Source of the DNA: an uncultured Lachnospiraceae bacterium
Lineage (GTDB): Bacteria; Bacillota; Clostridia; Lachnospirales; Lachnospiraceae
Length of the DNA stretch: 5,809 nucleotides
Reading direction: 5' to 3'
Assembly: GCA_947175845.1 (NCBI GenBank)
Contig: CAMWOK010000206.1
Span: 1-5,809 of the forward strand
Part shown: one piece after another, positions 1 through 5,790 of the stretch
Layout: the number at the start of each line of letters is the position of its first letter
Position numbering within the stretch: position 1 is the first letter of the stretch
Translations under genes and position numbers: made by a program
Notes under the pieces: model-generated
Databases searched by the model: none
Told to the model about the DNA's origin: nothing
What the model saw: the letters and a program-made list of their open reading frames with translations, nothing else

Positions 1-675
1 TATTATTACTTTGATCTGAACGGAATTATGCAGACCGGCTGGCAGACAATCGGCGACCAGACGTACCTGTTTGCGGCGGACGGCACCATGGCATACGGCT
101 GGTTTAACGACGGCGTATTCAGTTACTATCTGTCGATGGAAGACGGACATAGAGTGACCGGCTGGCAGACAATCGAAGGAAAGACCTACTGCTTTGATGC
201 AAATGGCGTCATGCTGACCGGCTGGCAGACAATCGGCGGACAGACGTACCTGTTTGCGGCGGACGGTTCGATGGTAAGCGGCTGGTTCAACGACGGCGTT
301 TCCACTTACTACCTGTCGATGGAAGATGGACACAAAGTGACCGGCTGGCAGACGATTGACCAAAAGACGTATCTCTTTGACGCAAATGGCGTCATGCTGA
401 CAGGCGTTGTGAACTTAAACGGACTTTCGTATCTGTTTGCGGCGGACGGCGTGATGTACACAGGCTGGTTCAACGATGGTGTCACCACAAAGTACTATGA
501 TGTGGACGGACATATGGCGGTCGGACTTGTGACAATCGAGGGAAATATGTACTATTTTGACCTCAACGGAACGATGCAGACCGGAATCGTGGATATAGGT
601 GGGATTCCGTACATCTTTGATGTAGATGGAAAAATGCTTCCACAGCCGGCGGTGCCGGAGCTTCCGCTGCAATAG
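1..675 (+). CDS. Cell-wall/glucan-binding repeat protein, C-terminal part (5' end outside window)
   Basis: The frame is open from base 1 to a TAG at 673-675, giving 224 residues of a longer protein. Almost all of it is a chain of roughly 20-residue units of the pattern GW-x(7)-YYF/YLF-x-x-DG-x-M-x-T, the hallmark of the choline-binding / glucan-binding YG repeat families (CW_binding_1-like). In such proteins the repeats form a beta-hairpin solenoid that holds an extracellular enzyme or adhesin on cell-wall teichoic acid or glucan. Here I count about ten units, ending in a short proline-containing tail (PQPAVPELPLQ). No catalytic domain, signal peptide or sorting signal lies in the window; a signal peptide and any functional domain would be upstream. 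Aromatic residues are kept in most units; later units lose the Trp (GVVNL, GLVTI, GIVDI), so binding capacity probably declines toward the C terminus. Ligand and partner activity cannot be told. The first ATG in the frame, at 28, lies inside a repeat and is not the real start. Confidence 0.9.
   Translation, partial: YYYFDLNGIMQTGWQTIGDQTYLFAADGTMAYGWFNDGVFSYYLSMEDGHRVTGWQTIEGKTYCFDANGVMLTGWQTIGGQTYLFAADGSMVSGWFNDGVSTYYLSMEDGHKVTGWQTIDQKTYLFDANGVMLTGVVNLNGLSYLFAADGVMYTGWFNDGVTTKYYDVDGHMAVGLVTIEGNMYYFDLNGTMQTGIVDIGGIPYIFDVDGKMLPQPAVPELPLQ
37..582 (+). repeat. Three tandem copies of a 61/61/60-codon super-repeat in the surface protein
   Basis: Copies run 37-219, 220-402 and 403-582, with a fourth partial copy from 583. 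Each copy holds three units in the order A (GWQTIG..TYLFAADG), B (GWFNDGV..YYLSMEDGH) and C (GWQTI..TYxFDANGVMLT). Copies one and two are close at DNA level, sharing long identical stretches. Copy three is more diverged and lacks one codon in unit B. The first twelve residues of the window (YYYFDLNGIMQT) closely match the end of copy three (MYYFDLNGTMQT), so the repeat array extends upstream. This indicates growth by tandem duplication or recombination. Confidence 0.85.
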
Positions 676-683
676 GGGCTGTC

Positions 684-691
684 AGGAGAGG
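684..691 (+). promoter_or_regulatory. Ribosome binding site fixing the radical SAM start at 698
   Basis: AGGAGAGG lies just upstream of the ATG at 698, with AGGAG ending nine bases before it. An upstream in-frame ATG at 626 lies inside the preceding coding region and lacks such a site, so 698 is the better start. Confidence 0.8.
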
Positions 692-697
692 ATTGAT

Positions 698-2131
698 ATG
701 AGAAAACTAGCTTTGTGTGATGAGATACTGCTGAAAATCGAAAAGCCGGCGCGCTATATCGGAAATGAGGTCAACAGTGTCATGAAAAACAGACAGGACG
801 TGGTTGTCCGGTTTGCAATGTGCTTTCCTGATGTCTATGAGATCGGCATGTCACACCTCGGTATCCAGATACTCTACGATATGTTCAATCGCTTTGAGGA
901 TACCTGGTGTGAGCGTGTCTACTCGCCGTGGCCGGATCTGGATTCGGTCATGCGCGAGAGACGGATTCCACTGTTTGCGCTGGAATCGCAGGATCCGATT
1001 AAAGACTTTGACTTTCTGGGAATCACGATTCAGTACGAAATGTGCTACACAAACATTCTGCAGATACTGGATTTGTCGCAGATCCCGCTGAGGGCAGTCG
1101 AGCGGACGTGGGAGCATCCTATTGTGATCGGCGGCGGTCCCTGCAGCTACAATCCAGAACCAATCGCGGACTTTTTTGACATGTTCTATATCGGGGAGGG
1201 CGAGACACAGTATCGCGCCCTCCTGGATTTGTATAAAACGTGCAGGGAAGACGGGGTGTCGCGGGTGGAATTTCTCGCGGAGGCAGCAAAGCTTCCGGGA
1301 ATGTATGTGCCGCAGTTTTACGCGGTGCGCTATCATGAGGACGGCACCATCCAGACATTTGAGCCGACGCGCCCGGACATCCCTAAAACAGTCGTGAAGG
1401 AGATTGTCAGGGATGTGTCGGACACATACTATCCCGAGAAGCCAGTCGTTCCCTTCATTAAGTGCACGCAGGACAGGGTGGTTCTCGAGATCCAGCGGGG
1501 CTGTATCCGCGGGTGCCGCTTCTGTCAGGCAGGGCAGCTCTACCGGCCGGTGCGGGAGCGCAGTGTGGAGATGCTCAAGCAATATGCTCTAAAAATGCTC
1601 GACAACACAGGGCATGAGGAGATTTCCCTCAGCTCTTTGAGCTCGAGCGACTATTCACAGTTGGAGGAGCTTGTCAGTTTCCTGATTGACAAATGCAGGG
1701 AAAAGAAGGTTAATATCTCGCTCCCGTCCCTCCGCATTGACGCTTTTTCGCTGGAGGTCATGGAGAAGGTGCAGGATGTCAGAAAGAGCAGCCTCACGTT
1801 TGCGCCCGAGGCGGGAAGCCAGCGGCTGCGCAATGTAATCAACAAGGGACTGACAGAGGAAGTGATCCTGAAAGGAGCCGCGCTCGCGTTTGAGGGCGGC
1901 TGGAACCGGGTGAAGCTTTATTTTATGCTCGGACTGCCGACGGAGACTGAGGAGGACATCCGCGGGATCGCGGAGCTTTCCAACCGGATTGCAGAAACCT
2001 TTTACGATACAGTGCCGAAAGAGAAACGGACGGGCAAGGTGCAGATTGTCGCCAGCACATCCTTCTTTATTCCGAAGCCGTTCACACCGTTTCAGTGGGC
2101 TGCGCAGTGCACGAAAGAACAGTTTCTGTAG
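698..2131 (+). CDS. B12-binding-like/radical SAM protein (TIGR03960-type), ended early by an in-frame TAG
   Basis: The ATG at 698 gives 477 residues. Residues about 35-170 resemble a B12-binding-type Rossmann domain (FPDVYEIGMSHLGI near 43, IGGGPCSYNPEP near 144, FYIGEGE near 163); I do not see the DxHxxG cobalamin-ligand motif. The radical SAM core follows, with CIRGCRFC giving Cys269, Cys273 and Cys276, the CxxxCxxC set that binds the 4Fe-4S cluster and S-adenosylmethionine. Further core segments are FAPEAGSQRLR and KLYFMLGLPTETEEDI. The family is usually around 600 residues and paired with or fused to a DUF2344 protein, which is the gene at 2651. This one stops at TAG 2129-2131, right after FTPFQWAAQCTKEQFL, yet the same frame carries the rest of the family sequence to 2575. 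The catalytic core is complete; the C-terminal region is cut off. The reaction and substrate are unknown. It is probably co-transcribed with the surface protein gene, 22 bases upstream, and with the genes downstream. Confidence 0.88.
   Translation: MRKLALCDEILLKIEKPARYIGNEVNSVMKNRQDVVVRFAMCFPDVYEIGMSHLGIQILYDMFNRFEDTWCERVYSPWPDLDSVMRERRIPLFALESQDPIKDFDFLGITIQYEMCYTNILQILDLSQIPLRAVERTWEHPIVIGGGPCSYNPEPIADFFDMFYIGEGETQYRALLDLYKTCREDGVSRVEFLAEAAKLPGMYVPQFYAVRYHEDGTIQTFEPTRPDIPKTVVKEIVRDVSDTYYPEKPVVPFIKCTQDRVVLEIQRGCIRGCRFCQAGQLYRPVRERSVEMLKQYALKMLDNTGHEEISLSSLSSSDYSQLEELVSFLIDKCREKKVNISLPSLRIDAFSLEVMEKVQDVRKSSLTFAPEAGSQRLRNVINKGLTEEVILKGAALAFEGGWNRVKLYFMLGLPTETEEDIRGIAELSNRIAETFYDTVPKEKRTGKVQIVASTSFFIPKPFTPFQWAAQCTKEQFL
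2129..2131 (+). other. In-frame amber codon interrupting the radical SAM gene
   Basis: TAG separates QFL from REYMTRRAVSEQ in an unbroken frame. No insertion or deletion is needed to join the two halves; a single base change (for example CAG, AAG, GAG or TCG to TAG) would explain it. The joined length, from 698 to the stop at 2575, is 625 codon positions including the TAG, which fits the usual size of the family. Confidence 0.85.
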
Positions 2132-2140
2132 CGGGAGTAC

Positions 2141-2575
2141 ATGACGAGAAGGGCAGTTTCCGAACAGCACAATCAAAAGAGCATCAAGTACAACTGGCAT
2201 GAGGCGGACGCGAGTGTCATGGAAGGGGTGCTTGCCCGCGGCGACAGGCGCCTGTGCGAACCGATTTTGAGAGCGTATCAAAAGGGCTGTATCTTTGACG
2301 CGTGGGGCGAGTATTACAGGCATGATGTCTGGATGGAGACATTTGCGCAATGCGGTGTTGATATCGGCTTTTACACGACGCGTGAGCGCGGTCTGGACGA
2401 AGTATTTCCATGGGATTTTATCGACTGCGGCGTGTCGAAAGCGTTTTTGCAAAGAGAGTGGAAGCGGGCGCTTGCCGGGCAGGTGACGCCCAACTGTCAG
2501 GAGCAGTGCAGCGCCTGCGGAGCGGCAAAATTTGCGTGCGGCATCTGCGCGCAGGAGCGGCAGCAGTGCGTCTGA
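2141..2575 (+). CDS. C-terminal region of the radical SAM protein, separated by the TAG
   Basis: This open frame of 144 codons from the ATG at 2141 to a TGA at 2573-2575 is in the same frame as the gene at 698. It looks like the normal C-terminal part of that protein: SIKYNWHEAD, EGVLARGDRRL, the FPWDFIDCGVSK segment and a Cys-rich end. The tail Cys residues fall at 119, 123, 126, 133, 136 and 143 of this piece; the first three form another CxxxCxxC pattern, which may bind an additional metal or Fe-S cluster (inference). If expressed separately it would need to restart at 2141, nine bases after the stop. GGGAG at 2133-2137 is a possible ribosome binding site but sits only three bases from the ATG, closer than usual, so restart would rely on coupling. 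More likely it is the detached end of a recently broken gene, or part of a full-length product if the TAG is an error or is read through. It shows no sign of decay beyond the single TAG. Confidence 0.75.
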   Translation: MTRRAVSEQHNQKSIKYNWHEADASVMEGVLARGDRRLCEPILRAYQKGCIFDAWGEYYRHDVWMETFAQCGVDIGFYTTRERGLDEVFPWDFIDCGVSKAFLQREWKRALAGQVTPNCQEQCSACGAAKFACGICAQERQQCV

Positions 2576-2640
2576 CGGTTCTTTTGTGCAGATACTGTCG
2601 GATACTTTATGGTTGAATAATTCGATGGATAATTCTTGTG

Positions 2641-2645
2641 GGAGG
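2641..2645 (+). promoter_or_regulatory. Ribosome binding site selecting the GTG start at 2651
   Basis: GGAGG sits five bases before GTG 2651. A possible TTG start at 2636 lies upstream of this site and would add five residues (MWEVF) not expected in the family, so GTG 2651 is chosen. Confidence 0.8.
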
Positions 2646-2650
2646 TATTT

Positions 2651-3358
2651 GTGAGATTAAGAGTTAAGTTTTCAAAGCATGGGGTGCTGCGCTTTATCGG
2701 GCATCTGGATGTCATGCGGTATTTTCAGAAGGCGATACGCCGCGCGGGGATTGACATCGCATACTCGACAGGCTTCAGCCCGCATCAGATAATGTCCTTT
2801 GCCGCCCCGCTGGGCGTAGGGCTTGAGAGCAACGGAGAATATATGGACATCGAGGTCCATTCGCTGACGAGTTCCGGCGCACTGATAGACGCGCTCAATG
2901 CGCAGATGGTTGACGGGATCGAGATTCTTGAAGCCCGGCTTCTCCCGGATGACGCCGGCAATGCCATGGCGAGCGTCGCGGCGGCAAAGTACAGCATTTC
3001 CTTTCGACCGGGCTGTCGGCCGGATTTTCTGACCCGTTCCGTCATAGATGACTTTAACAGTCAATCAGAGGTGATTGTGACCAAGAAGACGAAGCGCAGC
3101 GAGGCAACCTTCGACATGAAGCCCTCTGTCTACGCATGTTCTTTTGACGAGGAGAGCGGTTCTTTGAGCCTGACTGTCGACGCGAGCAGCGCGGGCAACA
3201 TCAAACCTGCGCTCGTGGTAAAGGCGTTGTATGACATGCATCATCAGGCGTTTGACGAGTCCGTCCTGCTAATTACAAGGGAAGAGACCTACACAAATAT
3301 CGGGACAGCACAGGACGTGCAGCTCAGGCCGCTTGGGTATATCGGGAGTGATTACTGA
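2651..3358 (+). CDS. Radical SAM-linked protein (DUF2344, TIGR03936-type)
   Basis: Starting at GTG 2651 the product has 235 residues, about normal for the family. The N terminus carries its signature: RVKFSKHGVLRFIGHLDV (residues 4-21), RRAGIDIAYSTGFSPHQIMS (about 30-49) and FAAPLGVGLESNGEYMDIEV (50-69). No signal peptide or membrane segment is seen, so it should be cytosolic. Proteins of this family are encoded next to, or fused with, the TIGR03960 radical SAM protein, which is the case here (698-2575), and so the two probably act together; the biochemical function is unknown to me. The C-terminal half is less conserved and holds a lysine/arginine-rich patch (VTKKTKRSE, about residue 142) that could suit RNA binding, but that is inference. 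Its TGA stop is two bases before the ATG of the ribonuclease gene, which points to translational coupling. The 75 bases before it carry no clear terminator or promoter. Confidence 0.9.
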   Translation: MRLRVKFSKHGVLRFIGHLDVMRYFQKAIRRAGIDIAYSTGFSPHQIMSFAAPLGVGLESNGEYMDIEVHSLTSSGALIDALNAQMVDGIEILEARLLPDDAGNAMASVAAAKYSISFRPGCRPDFLTRSVIDDFNSQSEVIVTKKTKRSEATFDMKPSVYACSFDEESGSLSLTVDASSAGNIKPALVVKALYDMHHQAFDESVLLITREETYTNIGTAQDVQLRPLGYIGSDY

Positions 3359-3360
3359 TT

Positions 3361-4584
3361 ATGGATGCAGTGCGCTATGTGATAACAGAATATACACACA
3401 ACAATCGAAAGGGAGTTCTCTCTTTTTCCCTCCACGCCAAGACAAACAAGATGGATGCGGTACACTTTTCTCCCCTTTCTGAGAGCATGGACGCCGCAGC
3501 GATCGGAGATATCTTTGTCGCGAAGGTGACAAACGTTGTCCGGCAGCTGAACGCGGCATTCATTGATTATGCGCCAAACCAAAAAGGCTATCTGCCGATT
3601 CGGCCCGAGTATGCACCCGTCATCACGAACCGCAAATATGATGGAAGAATCCTGGCGGGAGACGAGATTCTTGTGCAGATGGAAAAAGAGGCCGTGCGGA
3701 CAAAAGAGCCTGTGTTCACCACGAATTTGTCGCTGGCAGGCAGGTACAGTGTCGTTTCCAGCGCCAACACCTACAAAGGCGTGTCGCGCAAGTGCACTAA
3801 AACTGAGAAAGAGCAGCTGCGCGCGGCGATTCCGCAGGATATGGAATACGGTGTTGTCATCCGGACGAATGCGGCGGCACTCTTACAGTCACCGGATGGA
3901 TTGCGTCCGATAACGGAAGAAATCCGCTCTCTGAATGACAGACTGGCCGCCCTCATCCATGACGGCATCCACAGGACGTGCTACAGCCGAATCTGGACTG
4001 CCGCGCCGTCCTATCTGACGAATATGCGCGATGAGGGCGTCTCTTTTCAGCAGATCCTCACGGACAGCCAGGAGATTTACGAGACCGTAAAAGAGTTTGC
4101 GGCGCTCTATATGCCCGAACAGCTCGCAGGCATTTTGTTATATCAGGACGCCTCCTACCCGCTGCACAAGCTGTACTGCGTGGAGACGCAGCTCGACGAG
4201 CTGCTCTGCAAAAAGGTCTGGCTGCGATCCGGCGCCTATCTGATTCTTGAAAAAACAGAGGCAATGTATGTCATTGATGTCAATTCGGGGAAGAATATTA
4301 CAAAAAAAACGTCTTCAGAGTACATTTTTCAGATTAATCTGGAAGCGGCGGGCGAGATTATGCGGCAGATACGCCTGAGAAATCTCACCGGAATGATACT
4401 GGTTGACTTCATCAATATGGAGGACAGCGGGAAGGAGAACGAACTGCTTTCGGAACTGCGGCTCCATGCAAAAAAGGATCGCATTCTGACCACAGTTGTC
4501 GATATAACGGCGCTCGGGCTGGTGGAGATCACCCGCAAAAAGACGACGAAATCCCTGGCAGAACAGCTCGGCGTACCGCAGTGA
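3361..4584 (+). CDS. rng: Ribonuclease E/G family endoribonuclease, short form (RNase G-like)
   Basis: A 407-residue cytosolic single-strand-specific endoribonuclease that would act in rRNA processing and mRNA decay. An S1-type RNA-binding domain spans about residues 47-120 (GDIFVAKVTNVV, AAFIDYAPNQKGYLPI). Arg168-Thr169 in VVIRTNAA match the 5'-monophosphate sensor Arg169-Thr170 of E. coli RNase E. Catalytic metal ligands are Asp306 and Asn308 in VIDVNSGKN and Asp349 in LVDFINME; the 43-residue gap equals that between Asp303 and Asp346 in E. coli RNase E. The protein ends at GLVEITRKKTTKSLAEQLGVPQ, about where the CPxC Zn-link should begin, and has no CxxC pair anywhere, so the Zn-bridged dimer link and the small C-terminal domain are absent. 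E. coli RNase G is near 489 residues. It starts two bases after the DUF2344 stop; GGAGTGAT at 3345-3352, inside that gene, is the likely ribosome binding site. Short forms may be usual in Lachnospiraceae (recollection). Confidence 0.93.
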   Translation: MDAVRYVITEYTHNNRKGVLSFSLHAKTNKMDAVHFSPLSESMDAAAIGDIFVAKVTNVVRQLNAAFIDYAPNQKGYLPIRPEYAPVITNRKYDGRILAGDEILVQMEKEAVRTKEPVFTTNLSLAGRYSVVSSANTYKGVSRKCTKTEKEQLRAAIPQDMEYGVVIRTNAAALLQSPDGLRPITEEIRSLNDRLAALIHDGIHRTCYSRIWTAAPSYLTNMRDEGVSFQQILTDSQEIYETVKEFAALYMPEQLAGILLYQDASYPLHKLYCVETQLDELLCKKVWLRSGAYLILEKTEAMYVIDVNSGKNITKKTSSEYIFQINLEAAGEIMRQIRLRNLTGMILVDFINMEDSGKENELLSELRLHAKKDRILTTVVDITALGLVEITRKKTTKSLAEQLGVPQ

Positions 4585-4623
4585 GAAAACGAATTGTAAA
4601 AGGAATCTTTCCGAAGGAGAATA

Positions 4624-5169
4624 ATGAACAGTACATTCAATCTAAAAAAGAAACTTCCCATTATCATTTTTGTTGTCGTTTCATTGTATGCTGCTGTCTT
4701 TGCTACGTTTATGGTTGTGGCAGGCATTCTGCCATCCCGTATCTACAACAATGAGAGGTATCTTGCCCGCACCGACGCCACTGCCAATAAAGTCCAGTAC
4801 AAACGAACTGTACAGGATGATGGCGTTGTCACAGTAACCTGCGGCAGGATGACTGGAACGGATGTGGTCTGGGAGTATAAATCGGACGGGGACATGACCC
4901 TGCAGATGCACTATACCTTTCAGGTGACAAGCGGAAAGGCGAAACTGATTCTGGTTAATCCCGACAAAACTGTCACGACGCTGGTTGAGCTGGACAGTGC
5001 AGCTGCCGCAGATAGTCAGATCAAACATCCTGATACATCCGACAATACAGCAGCGCAGGAGACAGAGTCCACAATGGATCTCGAACTGAAACAGGGAAAC
5101 AGCCAGATAAAGATTGTGTGCGGGAAAGGGACCTCTTTTTCGCTTCGTTTTTATCTAAACGGGCTGTAA
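4624..5169 (+). CDS. Single-pass membrane protein of unknown function
   Basis: A 181-residue product. The N terminus has a lysine cluster (K8-K10) followed by one strongly hydrophobic segment at about 11-36 (LPIIIFVVVSLYAAVFATFM and on to VVAGIL), so it should be anchored with the C terminus outside the cell. There is no lipobox Cys. The outer part (about 40-122 and 151-181) is rich in alternating beta-strand-like segments such as VVTVTCGRM, MTLQMHYTFQVTSG and KLILVNPDKTVTTLVE. These are split by a polar Ala/Ser/Thr/Asp/Gln stretch (about 124-150) that looks like a flexible insertion. Cys73 and Cys166 are the only cysteines and could form a disulfide outside the cell (inference). I do not recognise the family. 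AAGGAG at 4614-4619 precedes the ATG at 4624 by four bases, and the gene is 39 bases after the ribonuclease stop with no convincing terminator between, so it may belong to the same transcript. Confidence 0.8.
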   Translation: MNSTFNLKKKLPIIIFVVVSLYAAVFATFMVVAGILPSRIYNNERYLARTDATANKVQYKRTVQDDGVVTVTCGRMTGTDVVWEYKSDGDMTLQMHYTFQVTSGKAKLILVNPDKTVTTLVELDSAAAADSQIKHPDTSDNTAAQETESTMDLELKQGNSQIKIVCGKGTSFSLRFYLNGL

Positions 5170-5296
5170 AAGGTCGAAAGCAGAAACAAACCATGTGTGG
5201 CAGCTGGGGGAGGAACTGCTCGCAGAGGCGTTTCTGCCGGATGCAGCACTGCTGGAAGACTTAAAACAGCGGTTGAATATACTGCTGAGAAGGTAA
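5159..5296 (+). pseudogene. Probable C-terminal remnant of an unidentified gene
   Basis: In the gap between the membrane protein and the methyltransferase, a frame opens after a stop at 5156-5158 and runs to TAA 5294-5296 (45 codons). Its last 34 codons read like real protein: VWQLGEELLAEAFLPD, then AALLEDLKQRLNILLRR, an acidic/leucine amphipathic helix pattern typical of a protein C terminus. The only start-like codon is GTG 5195, and no ribosome binding site lies at a usable distance; AAAGG at 5169-5173 is over 20 bases away. The simplest reading is the tail of a gene whose 5' part was deleted. I cannot assign the family. A very short functional peptide or chance coding-like sequence remains possible. 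Confidence 0.4.
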
Positions 5297-5303
5297 AACC
5301 GGA

Positions 5304-5316
5304 GTTCGTAACGAAC
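5304..5316 (+). repeat. Short perfect inverted repeat upstream of the methyltransferase
   Basis: GTTCG-TAA-CGAAC is a five-base-pair dyad 28 bases before the ATG at 5345. It is too short and lacks the following T-run for an intrinsic terminator. It could be a small operator or chance. Confidence 0.25.
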
Positions 5317-5344
5317 AGGATTTAACAAAAAAACAGGGGGCATT

Positions 5345-5782
5345 ATGAAAAAGACAGAAACAATTGTACAAAAACTGATTACAGTGATAGACAATAAGGA
5401 CATCCTGGAGGCAGCATGCGGAGGCGCCGAGTTTTCGAATGCGGCTTCTGCGTATGCCCGCAGTGTCTCGTGTATCGATCTGGATGACAGCAGACTGCAT
5501 CTGGCAGATCCAAATACCGTTCAATTCGAAATCATGGATGCTGCGCAGATGCGCTATGCAGATGAGACCTTTGACACAGTTTTTCTGTACAATGCCTTTG
5601 CGCATGTTCAGTCACAGTGGGAGGCCATTGAAACAGAATGCCGGCGCGTGCTCAAACCAGATGGAAGCATATACATTATCGCCACGTGGAAGGTTGATAT
5701 CGCACTGATGAGAGATTTATTCGGGGATCGGGCGGAATGGAACGGTGCATTTTTTATTGTCAGAATTGATAAAAACAGGTAA
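5345..5782 (+). CDS. Compact class I SAM-dependent methyltransferase
   Basis: The 145-residue product has the Rossmann-type methyltransferase pattern. Motif I is ILEAACGGAEFS (20-31). The acidic residue that would hold the SAM ribose is in SCIDLDDSRL, Asp45 or Asp47. Motif II-like IMDAAQM contains Asp65, which would contact adenine. TFDTVFLYNAFAHV (75-88) and CRRVLKPDGSIYIIAT (99-114) complete the core, the latter being the usual LKPGG-type loop. It is shorter than most class I enzymes (about 200-250 residues), with few residues beyond the fifth strand, so there is no separate substrate-recognition domain. Motif I departs from GxGxG by having Ala28 in place of the last Gly. Substrate unknown; the fold suits small molecules as well as macromolecules. 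GGGGG at 5336-5340 is the likely ribosome binding site, four bases before the ATG. It is preceded by a 175-base gap and may be transcribed separately, though no promoter is clear. Confidence 0.85.
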   Translation: MKKTETIVQKLITVIDNKDILEAACGGAEFSNAASAYARSVSCIDLDDSRLHLADPNTVQFEIMDAAQMRYADETFDTVFLYNAFAHVQSQWEAIETECRRVLKPDGSIYIIATWKVDIALMRDLFGDRAEWNGAFFIVRIDKNR

Positions 5783-5790
5783 TAACTATC

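Noticed and set aside
37..402. The regular repeats as a CRISPR array or satellite
   Set aside because: They are in-frame protein repeats with a 61-codon period and no spacer structure.
626..697. An earlier in-frame ATG at 626 for the radical SAM gene
   Set aside because: It lies inside the preceding coding region, the added residues are Cys/Arg-rich and unlike the family, and AGGAGAGG at 684-691 points to 698.
851..1582. A 243-codon open frame on the minus strand
   Set aside because: It is opposite the conserved radical SAM N-terminal and core region and the translation looks random.
2129..2131. Pyrrolysine insertion at the TAG
   Set aside because: No pyl gene or tRNA is visible, the family is not known to use pyrrolysine, and the position lies in a stretch that appears variable outside the catalytic core.
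1655..2452. A 265-codon open frame on the minus strand
   Set aside because: It lies opposite the radical SAM gene, its product has no recognisable domain, and the plus-strand frame has clear family motifs. It is an antisense shadow.
2584..2620. A possible promoter ahead of the DUF2344 gene (TTGTGC and AT-rich bases)
   Set aside because: No -10 hexamer falls at the right distance with a good match, and the operon layout does not require one.
4602..4612. A GGAA-TCT-TTCC hairpin after the ribonuclease gene as a terminator
   Set aside because: The stem is four weak base pairs without a T-run, and it abuts the ribosome binding site of the next gene.
5193..5265. A short open frame from ATG 5193 (MCGSWGRNC...)
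   Set aside because: There is no ribosome binding site and the Cys/Arg/Trp-rich product looks random; the overlapping frame at 5195 is the coding-like one.
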